Shown one piece after another: positions 8,537-15,988 of a stretch of DNA of 64,000 nucleotides (its first letter is position 1; each line of letters begins with the position of its first letter). This stretch comes from a candidate division CSSED10-310 bacterium (GTDB taxonomy: Bacteria > CSSED10-310 > JAFGJC01). The stretch spans positions 1 through 64,000 of the forward strand of contig JAFGLW010000002.1 in NCBI GenBank assembly GCA_016927905.1, written 5' to 3'. Under the pieces are notes generated by a model that searched no databases, was not told where the DNA came from, and saw nothing but the letters and a program-made list of their open reading frames with translations. The translations under genes were made by a program, and so were the position numbers.

Positions 8537-9067
8537 ATGAAGTTCTGGCATCTGGCGTTGTTTCTGGGAATTTATTTCGCCCTCCAGTTGTGGGTGCTGC
8601 CCAAGATGGGTGTACCTACCTGAATGTCGGCATCCCGCGGAAGGTCTTCCGCTCTATCCAGCCCGGAGCCCGCAGAGCAGACGGGTATTTTTGTTGCGGA
8701 CTCGGGTATTTCAGTCGAGAAAGGGAAACCGATTCATCTTACCGATACCCAGTTTGAAACGCTCATCAAGACCGAAAAACGTCCGGTCCTTGTGGATTTC
8801 TGGGCTGCATGGTGCGCACCGTGCCGGACCTTGGCACCCACCATTGATGATCTGGCCAGGGAGTATGCCGATACGGCGGTCATCGCCAAGCTGGATACCC
8901 AGAAAAACCGGGCGACACCCACCAGATACAGAATTCAGGGTATCCCGACCATCCTGATATTCCAAGATGGCGAACTCAAGGAGACCATTGTTGGCCTGCG
9001 TCCGAAAGCCGTATACCAGGCCGTCTTGAACAAACTGATTTCTAGAGCGGCGACATCCGAAATTTAA
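8537..9067 (+). CDS. Membrane-anchored thioredoxin, probable selenoprotein (TGA 8621-8623 read as Sec)
   Basis: Translation from ATG 8537, preceded by a good ribosome binding site (AGAGGAGA, 8523-8530), gives a 28-residue membrane anchor (MKFWHLALFLGIYF..., ending LPKMGVPT). An in-frame TGA then follows, and the same frame continues without interruption into a complete thioredoxin domain. Reading TGA as selenocysteine gives 176 residues with Sec29, a short linker, and a thioredoxin fold (about 65-170) with WCAPC (Cys93, Cys96) and the cis-Pro motif GIPT. Fourteen to 29 bases after the TGA lies a perfect hairpin with an AGGTCT apical loop, matching bacterial SECIS elements. The ATG at 8624, directly after the TGA, has no Shine-Dalgarno and would yield a protein without the anchor. 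The likely role is a thiol/selenol redox reaction at the membrane. No selA, selB, selC or selD lies in the window. Confidence 0.8.
8637..8652 (+). promoter_or_regulatory. Bacterial SECIS-like hairpin
   Basis: GCGGAAGGTCTTCCGC forms a perfect 5-bp stem (GCGGA/TCCGC) closing an AGGTCT loop. The stem begins 13 bases after the TGA at 8621-8623, and the loop GGU lies 22-24 bases from the T of TGA. The E. coli fdhF SECIS has the same apical loop AGGUCU at nearly the same distance. It lies inside the coding region, as bacterial SECIS elements do, where SelB-GTP-Sec-tRNA would bind. Confidence 0.8.
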
Positions 9068-9135
9068 GCATCTTCCGGAAATATTCCCAGGGTTCCCGTT
9101 GACCTTCGGGATTTGTTTGCGCATCATCATGCGTG

Positions 9136-10710
9136 ATGCCGGAATCATTTCCATCTCCGAAACCCGATCGAACCAGAACAGATATCTTTCTGTTTTTCGG
9201 GATTGCGGTGGCATCGATCGCCATCATCCTGCCGATCCTCATGGTCGATCTTTTGCCGTTTGTCGACTATCCCCTTCACCTGTCTCTTATCGGGATTCTC
9301 CGGGACCTCGATGATCCGGCTGCAAGTGCTGTCCAATATCATGTAAGGTGGTTCACGCCTTATTCGGGTATGTACTGGATTGCAGCATTGATGGTTTCCG
9401 CGGTTCCGATCGAAACCATCGGGAAATTGCTGCTGATTCTGTACATGGTGTTCACGCCGCCTGCGTTCATGGTGTTTCTGCGGGCCACCGGGCAGAATCC
9501 CCGGTACGGTCTTTTGATGTATCCCCTGCTGTATAATTTCAACCTGTCCTGGGGATTCCTTCCATTTCTCATCTCCATGCCGCTCGTTTTTTTGACTCTT
9601 TCCGTAACGGTTGCCGTAGCGCTGCGGAATTCAAAACCCGCAACCGCTGTTCTCCCGGTGCTGCTTATCTTCCTTTTCTTCATGCACCTGTTTGCATTCC
9701 TGGTGACGCTTTTCCTGGTGGCGGTGATCATTTTGTCGGGGACCGGCACATTCCGTCAGAAGTTATGGCTGCTGGTGTGGTTCGGGGCAGCACCGGTTCT
9801 GGTGAACTGGATCTGGTACCGCGGTCTGAGCTATTCCGTTGCGGATCAGGTGTTTTTGTCCAAGAAACTGGTCATTCCTCCGGTTCTTTCCAAGCTGGCA
9901 TTTCTGCCGGAGTATATTCTGAGTGGCGATCCGTTCCGGGGATACGGGGTTGTGCTGGGATCGATGGCTGGAATCATGATCCTGTATTGCATGTTGGACC
10001 GGTTGCGGTCTGAACGGTTGAAATCCGCCGGGTTTCCCGCCGGACTGCGCATCCGCTGGATCGTTCCCGCGGCTGTTCTGGGTGCTTACCTGGCATGCCC
10101 CTATTCATTGCTGACGGCGGTGTGGCTGTTCAACCGGCTGGCATTCCTGGTCCCGGCAACCCTCATCCTGGTTCTCCCGGCAAATCCCCCCAGACGGATG
10201 ATTGCGGATTGTCTTCTGATCCTGATAATCGCGGGATTCGGCCTGTATACGGTACGGTTGTACCTGCTTTTCGAACGGGAAGCAGTCGAAGGGCTGGCAT
10301 GCCTTGAACGGATCGAACCCGGCAAACGGCTTGAAGGCTGTTTCATCGATTCCCGGAGTCGCTATACCGATCACACGGTTTACGATCATTTCGACCAGTA
10401 TTACCAGATCCGGTATGAAGGCGTTGTGCACAATCCGTTTGCAGTGCTGACGCATATGCCTATCCGATATACCGACCCGCATTTCAAGCGGGAAGCTGGA
10501 GTGACGGGATGCAGGGGAAATCCTCCGGGGTGGCGTCTTCCCCGGTTCCGGGAAATCGATTATTTTTTTCTCAGGCAGTATCCCGAAAAAGGCAGCAACC
10601 CGATTCCGTATCTGTTCGGCGACAATCTTTTCGATGTGCGCCAAGCTGTGGTGTCCGGACCCTGGAGTATCTACCAGAAAAAGGATCCAGCCATGGAGAC
10701 CGGTCCATGA
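9136..10710 (+). CDS. Polytopic membrane protein, possible GT-C type glycosyltransferase
   Basis: This protein of 524 residues has about eleven hydrophobic segments and a soluble C-terminal tail of about 130 residues (from about 395). The N-terminal part has an extracytoplasmic-type loop with FVDYPLHLSLIGIL, resembling the acidic first loop of GT-C enzymes, but no diagnostic motif makes this certain. GTG 9133 and ATG 9136 are adjacent. No Shine-Dalgarno is seen, and a possible promoter (TTGACC, 17 bases, CATCAT at 9099-9127) would start transcription almost at the start codon. It overlaps the next gene by ATGA, so the two are probably translated together and work in the same surface-polysaccharide pathway. 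Confidence 0.6.
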   Translation: MPESFPSPKPDRTRTDIFLFFGIAVASIAIILPILMVDLLPFVDYPLHLSLIGILRDLDDPAASAVQYHVRWFTPYSGMYWIAALMVSAVPIETIGKLLLILYMVFTPPAFMVFLRATGQNPRYGLLMYPLLYNFNLSWGFLPFLISMPLVFLTLSVTVAVALRNSKPATAVLPVLLIFLFFMHLFAFLVTLFLVAVIILSGTGTFRQKLWLLVWFGAAPVLVNWIWYRGLSYSVADQVFLSKKLVIPPVLSKLAFLPEYILSGDPFRGYGVVLGSMAGIMILYCMLDRLRSERLKSAGFPAGLRIRWIVPAAVLGAYLACPYSLLTAVWLFNRLAFLVPATLILVLPANPPRRMIADCLLILIIAGFGLYTVRLYLLFEREAVEGLACLERIEPGKRLEGCFIDSRSRYTDHTVYDHFDQYYQIRYEGVVHNPFAVLTHMPIRYTDPHFKREAGVTGCRGNPPGWRLPRFREIDYFFLRQYPEKGSNPIPYLFGDNLFDVRQAVVSGPWSIYQKKDPAMETGP

Positions 10711-13316
10711 CGCGGCATGAATCTTGGGTGGCGGCCGGATTTATTATCGTCGCCGGAGTGTTGTTCGGGCTGATCCGGCCGCCGGTGCCCCTGTTTCAGT
10801 CATTGGGGATTTTCGGTCTGATTCTGGCAGGATGGATCGCCGCAGGCGACCGGCCGGCCGGTGCGGCAATAATCTCCAGACTTCCTCTTTTTTTTATAAT
10901 AACGGCCGCCATGCTCGATTACCGGGATATATTTCCGGACCGGATTGCCGCCGTTTACGGGCTGACGCCCGTTCTGGCTTGGTTTGCCGGCAGATGTTTC
11001 CGGCGCGGATGGCCATCCCTGGCGGGATTGATCTGTTTTGTGGGCCTTGGATCGGCTCCGTTTACCGAGCTGCACCTTGAATTCAGCCCTTGGCTGCTGG
11101 TCCTGCTTTTGTATTCCGGGATTCAGTCCGTTTTCGGTGACGGGATTCGATTCCGCCGGGGTGAAATGATCGTTTTCGGGATACTGATGGTGTTCTGCGC
11201 AGTTGCACTGGTGGAGATCCGGATGTCCGTTTATCCTTATGCCACGTTCAAACAGGGTATGCTGGTGATTCTGGGCGGGCTGGTGATGATGGCAGCGTTG
11301 AACCATGGGCACCGGATGGAACAGCGAATTGTCCTGGTCGATTTTCTGATATGCCTGGCATCGGTATATGTGGTATTCGCGCTGGCGGGCGGACTGGAGC
11401 GTATCCTCAATATGGGGTGGGCAAGGGGCGTATTTTTCAGGATTTTTGTCTTCAACCGGCATCCCAATTATGTCATCTACCCGATCCTGATGACACTTCC
11501 CCTCTTTCTGCTCCGGCTGGATAGAATCCGAGCGCCGGTCTGCCGGTTTATCGTTGCCGGGTTCATGGCATTGGCTGTTCTTTATCTGGTGGTGTTTTCG
11601 TTTTCCCGTGAGAGCTGGATCGTTCTGGGCATCTATTTCCTTCTTGCAATGGCGATGTTTACCGATAGAAGATCGCGGGAAATCGGTCTGGGCGTCATTA
11701 CCGCTTCCGCGATGGCGGTTGCCGTTACGGCTTTGCTGTCCAGGGGTGTTTATTACCGGCTCGCCACCATTGTTGATTTTGTCCGGACATCCCGGTTTCA
11801 GGCACTGACCGTGTTTGGGGAATTATTCATGGACCGGCCCTGGCTGGGGTACGGTCTGGGAACCAACCGGTATATCTACCCCCAGGCGTACGGGGACCTG
11901 TTTCCGTTGAGCAGTCCGACCCGGCAGTACCTGATCGAGGCGCACAACGCTTATGTGGACGTGCTGATCGGGACCGGCACGATCGGTTTGATTCTGTTTG
12001 CGCTTTTCCTGTCTGGCATTCTGATACAGGTCGTCCGATCCACATCGATTCACCGTCGAATCATGGTCATGACCGCCGCCGGGCTGAGTGTGGATCTGGT
12101 GTTCAATTTCCGCCTGCATGCACAGGATACGCTCATCATGCTGATGGTTCTTCTGGGGCTGGTCCTGTCAACGGGCGGCGATGCCGGCGAACGAGGTGCG
12201 GAAGACCGGAGAGCCGTGCGGATCCGATCGGGAATGGCGGTCCCGGTCTTGATTATCATTTCAGTTGTGTGTTTCCTGCCATGGCTGGGTGATTACCATG
12301 TGGGGAAGGCACAGTCCATGCTGGCCACCGGGGACTGGCCCGCCATCATCAGGACTTTCCGGAAATCCGCTTTTGTCGAACCGCTGAATGCGCACCCCCA
12401 TTATTATCTGGCGCATTGCGGTGTTCAGAGCGGTGATACGGATATGGCCGACCGGGAGTTTACACGGAGTGTCGGGCTGAACCCCAATTATGCCTTTTAC
12501 CGTTACGAACTGGCGCTTCATCTTCTGTCCAGAGGCGAATCCCGGCAGGCAGTGAACCAGTTGAATATCGCGAAGGTTCTGGATCCATTTGACGAAGAAG
12601 GCAGGATCCGTTTCCTGTCCGGTGTTTTGCACCTGGATTTCGGACAGAATGATATCGCCCGGAAAGATTTCTGGATCGCCATGCTGCGAAATCCCAAGCT
12701 GGCCGGGCATCCCTTCTGGCAGGATCATTTCCCGATGTTTCAACGCCTGATTTCGGATTATCAAACCTTTTTCACTCGGGAATCCAGGTATGGGGCCAGC
12801 GTGGTGGAACATTCGGTGCAACTGGATCAGATCGCACGGATATATGAGACAGCCGGGTTTCCCCAATGGCTGTTTGGGATACAGCGGGTTGCGGTTTCCA
12901 GGGCGATCGAAGAGGAATCTGTGGTCATACAGACCGCGGCGTTCTTCATCCGGCAGCGTGAACTGGATCTGGCGGAATCGGTGCTGCGCGATGCCCTGCA
13001 GTATCATCCGGATCGGGCAAGTTACCATAACCTGCTCGGATATGTCCGTCTTCTGGAGGGTAATCTGACCCAGGCTCAGGTTTTTCTGGAGAGCGCTGAG
13101 AGCCTGTATGATCATATTTCTCTGGACAATATCCAGGGCTACGGGTGGCTGAAAACGATTTACGAGACGACGGGTCAGACGGAGCGGCTTGGGGAAGTGG
13201 AACGGCGGCTGGCTTATCTTCAGGGCGGGGTCATCGAAATCCAGAGGAAAGATCTGACCATTCATGCCGGAAGCGAAAACATGCGGTATCAGGTCCCGGA
13301 GGTCGATTCCCCCTGA
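10707..13316 (+). CDS. O-antigen ligase/Wzy-like membrane protein with C-terminal TPR domain
   Basis: This protein of 869 residues starts at ATG 10707, overlapping the stop of the previous gene (ATGA). Residues 1-500 hold ten to twelve membrane segments. The conserved large-loop motif RPWLGYGLGTNRYIYP followed by EAHNAYVDVLIGTGTIGLI is the Wzy_C/O-antigen-ligase signature, with the His in EAHN. After a further membrane segment (about 510-530), the remaining 340 residues carry TPR-like helical repeats (for example NAHPHYYLAHCGVQSGDTDM and NYAFYRYELALHLLSRGES). Ligases of this type transfer polyprenyl-linked glycans to lipid A core or to proteins, or polymerise repeat units. The TPR tail probably binds partner proteins. 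The acceptor is unknown. Confidence 0.82.
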   Translation: MTRHESWVAAGFIIVAGVLFGLIRPPVPLFQSLGIFGLILAGWIAAGDRPAGAAIISRLPLFFIITAAMLDYRDIFPDRIAAVYGLTPVLAWFAGRCFRRGWPSLAGLICFVGLGSAPFTELHLEFSPWLLVLLLYSGIQSVFGDGIRFRRGEMIVFGILMVFCAVALVEIRMSVYPYATFKQGMLVILGGLVMMAALNHGHRMEQRIVLVDFLICLASVYVVFALAGGLERILNMGWARGVFFRIFVFNRHPNYVIYPILMTLPLFLLRLDRIRAPVCRFIVAGFMALAVLYLVVFSFSRESWIVLGIYFLLAMAMFTDRRSREIGLGVITASAMAVAVTALLSRGVYYRLATIVDFVRTSRFQALTVFGELFMDRPWLGYGLGTNRYIYPQAYGDLFPLSSPTRQYLIEAHNAYVDVLIGTGTIGLILFALFLSGILIQVVRSTSIHRRIMVMTAAGLSVDLVFNFRLHAQDTLIMLMVLLGLVLSTGGDAGERGAEDRRAVRIRSGMAVPVLIIISVVCFLPWLGDYHVGKAQSMLATGDWPAIIRTFRKSAFVEPLNAHPHYYLAHCGVQSGDTDMADREFTRSVGLNPNYAFYRYELALHLLSRGESRQAVNQLNIAKVLDPFDEEGRIRFLSGVLHLDFGQNDIARKDFWIAMLRNPKLAGHPFWQDHFPMFQRLISDYQTFFTRESRYGASVVEHSVQLDQIARIYETAGFPQWLFGIQRVAVSRAIEEESVVIQTAAFFIRQRELDLAESVLRDALQYHPDRASYHNLLGYVRLLEGNLTQAQVFLESAESLYDHISLDNIQGYGWLKTIYETTGQTERLGEVERRLAYLQGGVIEIQRKDLTIHAGSENMRYQVPEVDSP

Positions 13317-13322
13317 ATCGAA

Positions 13323-14621
13323 TCAACGGGCGGAAACTATATGTTCAATTTTCGCCCGCATTCGATCCGACATGGTTTCCCATGTTTTTGTCCGTGCGAA
13401 TTCTATTCTTTGAGCAGCGGTGGTTCCGGCCGGATCTGCCGCCAGATTTCGACAGGCTTCAATAAAAGAGCTGTGCGAATCCGTCACCGCTACTATATCC
13501 GAATAGAAACGGACCACGTCGGGCAGCGCGGTGGACACGACCGGCCGGCCCGCGGCAAGGTATTCCAGGATTTTGACCGGGTGAATATCCCGGGTGACCC
13601 GGTTGAGAACATAGGGGAGAAGACACACATCGAACGCTTTCAGGTACGCCGGCAATTGCGTATAAGGCCGGATACCCAGGATATGGATGCTGGACGGGCT
13701 TTTTTTCAGTCCGAATCCCGGGGCCGATGGATCGGGCAGAACGGAAGCCCAGGGATCCGTAAACCGGCTCAACCCGAAGTCCGCGAACACCGGCCCGATC
13801 AGCACAACGGAACCTTCTGGAAACGCTTCCGCCAGTTCCCGCAGCAACTCGGTATCCAGCCGTTCATTCAATCCGCCGAAATAACCGAATACCGGGCGGG
13901 GCAGATTTGCGACATCATCCGGCAGCGCTAAAGCCGGATCGGTTGCTTTCAGAAAATGCTCGACTTCAACGCCGCAAGGAATGAATTCCACATCCGGATG
14001 AAACGACCGCTTCTTTTCCCACAGGCTGTATGTGCCCGTGAAGACGGTTCCGGCGACGGCAAACAATGCCTGTTCCCGGGATCCGGCGTCAGGGGGTGCC
14101 CAGGATGCCGCAATGAAATCATCGATGACGTCGTATGCCACAGTCTCCCATTGAAACCGGCGTGCGATCGAATCGGCAAGGGGCGTGTTGGTAATCAGGA
14201 CCGGCCGGGTCATGTTCAGGAGATTGAGAATCCGTTGCAGATCGGCGAGTATCAGCGCATCATTCAGGCGAATGATCCCGGACCGGGTTTTGCCTCCCGG
14301 AAGCACCCTGGGGCGGAAAACGGCCAGTGAATCGTTGACGCGCGTCAAAACTTCCAGCGCCGAATCTCCGGCGGCAATCACATGCTGCAGTCCCACCGGA
14401 TCGATGTACAGGACTTTCGATGTCTCGGCCAGCCGGACAGCCAGGTGCTGGGGCCGCTGCCAGACGCCCGACCAGGGAATGATTGAATGGATGACAAACG
14501 TAACGGGGCCATCTGAACGGATTGGTGGGTGTTGCGTTCGAATCCGGGAAACAAGGCTCCTGATCAGGCAGCCTGCCGAGAGGGTGACCAGTTTGATGGA
14601 GCGGCCGAGTTTCGAGGTCAT
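13323..14621 (-). CDS. GT-B fold glycosyltransferase (family 1/4-like)
   Basis: This protein of 432 residues starts at ATG 14621, overlapping the upstream gene by four bases. The N-terminus has the motif IIPWSGVWQRPQHLAVRLA, common in a group of surface-glycan glycosyltransferases. The C-terminal nucleotide-sugar-binding half includes GYFGGLNERLDTELL, the segment LGIRPYTQLPAYLKAFDVCLLPY, and a KILEYLAAGRPVVST donor-binding motif with the usual Glu. It probably acts in the cytoplasm or at the membrane, adding one sugar to a lipid-linked oligosaccharide. Translational coupling to the UGM-like gene suggests its donor could be UDP-galactofuranose or a related sugar (inference). It converges with the O-antigen-ligase gene, six bases apart. 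Confidence 0.8.
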   Translation of the reverse strand: MTSKLGRSIKLVTLSAGCLIRSLVSRIRTQHPPIRSDGPVTFVIHSIIPWSGVWQRPQHLAVRLAETSKVLYIDPVGLQHVIAAGDSALEVLTRVNDSLAVFRPRVLPGGKTRSGIIRLNDALILADLQRILNLLNMTRPVLITNTPLADSIARRFQWETVAYDVIDDFIAASWAPPDAGSREQALFAVAGTVFTGTYSLWEKKRSFHPDVEFIPCGVEVEHFLKATDPALALPDDVANLPRPVFGYFGGLNERLDTELLRELAEAFPEGSVVLIGPVFADFGLSRFTDPWASVLPDPSAPGFGLKKSPSSIHILGIRPYTQLPAYLKAFDVCLLPYVLNRVTRDIHPVKILEYLAAGRPVVSTALPDVVRFYSDIVAVTDSHSSFIEACRNLAADPAGTTAAQRIEFARTKTWETMSDRMRAKIEHIVSAR

Positions 14622-15913
14622 TTGGCCGAAAGCTGGTCGGCCAGGGTCCAGCCGGCGTCCAGCGAATGATCCATGTTGTAATACGCCCACTCGGCAAACC
14701 GGCCCGCCAGGTGTATATCGAAGGTCTTGTACCATCTGCGGATGGTTTCGACAGCCGGGCGGCGGTCGTGGGTGGGAACGACGTACCCCACTGGAATGTC
14801 GACCAGATCCACGACGGCAACCCGGTCATCCCGGTTCATCAGGCCGGATTGAATAAGACCGTTCACGGTCTGATCTCCCGCGGTGTTGAAATCGATCCGT
14901 TTGGTGCTGTTATAGGTAATCTCCGCCGTAAACGAGAAGTATTCCTCCGGGCAGACGCCGGGAGCGGCGTTACCCTGGACGAAAACACGGTGAAACAGAA
15001 AATCGGGCTCTGGAAAGTACACCCAGTGACGGTCGGTTGATTGCGCCTGTTCGATTCCCACGTTCACGCACAGGACCGAAAGGTGTTCCAGGGATCGGGC
15101 CGCCCGTTCGATTTCAGCCGGAACGTCCCGTGTGGCGGCGATCATTTCCGGAAGCGGTGCGGTCAGAACCAGATCCCGGTAGGTTATTTCGTCACCCGTA
15201 TCGGTCAGAATCCGTTTCCGGGCCGGATCGATCCCCGTCACCCGGGTTCCCGGGCGGATAACATCTGTTATCGGTTCCGACATTTTGCGGGCCAGTGCTT
15301 CGATTCCCCCTGACAGCGGGTAGCCGAACCGGGCGTTTGGCCCCATGTTTTTATGTCCCGGGCCGAGTGCTCCGTCGACAAACTCCGCCAATCCCGGCCG
15401 GGGAACTCTGCCGCCCAGCCACTCATAATCCATGGTGGATAAATCGCGGGCCCAGATTTTTTCATTGTAGGGGATCAGAAAATGACGGGCGATGCCCGTT
15501 CCGTAAGTCTGATAAATCCAATCACGGAAATTGCCGGGCGGGGTGTTGACATCTTGGTAGGTCGCCTCGATCAATCCCAGGAGACACTCCTTGACAACTT
15601 CCGTGGGCAATCCGTAAGTGTTCGCCTGAAAAGGATAGCGGGTGTAGGTGCTTTTGGAATAAATCCAGGATTCCCGGTCCTGCCAGTGGAAGTTTCCCCC
15701 CATCAGATGTTCCACCCAGGTTCTGATCCGGTCTATCCCGGTGAAAAAGATATGACCGGCCCAGTCGAATGTGAATCCGTCGATCATTTTCGAGCGCATC
15801 AGCCCGCCGGGGCGGTTTTCTTTTTCCAAGATCAGAAAGGGTCGTTTGATGTGACTGGCGATCCCCAGCCCGGCGGGGCCTGCACCGACAATCACAACAT
15901 CAGCTTGATGCAC
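14618..15913 (-). CDS. UDP-galactopyranose mutase-like FAD-dependent enzyme
   Basis: This protein of 431 residues starts at GTG 15913, chosen because GGAGG lies 6 bases upstream; a TTG at 15934 would add seven residues. The N-terminus is a Rossmann FAD-binding motif (VVIVGAGPAGLGIASHI, then LILEKENRPGGLMRS), followed by FDWAGHIFF, which matches the UGM/protoporphyrinogen-oxidase-like group. Other features are RYPFQANTYGLP, PYNEKIWARDLSTM and the C-terminal AYYNMDHSLDAGWTLAD FAD-contact region. UGM converts UDP-galactopyranose to UDP-galactofuranose for surface glycans. Related amine-oxidase-fold proteins have other functions, so UGM activity is likely but not proven. It is coupled to the glycosyltransferase downstream by an ATGA overlap. 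Confidence 0.7.
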   Translation of the reverse strand: MHQADVVIVGAGPAGLGIASHIKRPFLILEKENRPGGLMRSKMIDGFTFDWAGHIFFTGIDRIRTWVEHLMGGNFHWQDRESWIYSKSTYTRYPFQANTYGLPTEVVKECLLGLIEATYQDVNTPPGNFRDWIYQTYGTGIARHFLIPYNEKIWARDLSTMDYEWLGGRVPRPGLAEFVDGALGPGHKNMGPNARFGYPLSGGIEALARKMSEPITDVIRPGTRVTGIDPARKRILTDTGDEITYRDLVLTAPLPEMIAATRDVPAEIERAARSLEHLSVLCVNVGIEQAQSTDRHWVYFPEPDFLFHRVFVQGNAAPGVCPEEYFSFTAEITYNSTKRIDFNTAGDQTVNGLIQSGLMNRDDRVAVVDLVDIPVGYVVPTHDRRPAVETIRRWYKTFDIHLAGRFAEWAYYNMDHSLDAGWTLADQLSAK

Positions 15914-15988
15914 CGGTTGCCTCCATCGGAACAATTATAACCGGGTCGAATCATGGAAACCAGGCGGTTCCGTCCGCGCCGGATCCGG

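Noticed and set aside
8624-9067. Thioredoxin as an ordinary cytoplasmic protein starting at ATG 8624
   Set aside because: No Shine-Dalgarno before 8624, a good one before 8537, an unbroken frame across one TGA, and a SECIS-like hairpin at the expected distance.
13327-13358. Hairpin CGGGCGGAAA...TTTTCGCCCG as bidirectional terminator between convergent genes
   Set aside because: It has a near-perfect stem, but it lies inside the end of the glycosyltransferase gene and lacks T-runs on either strand.
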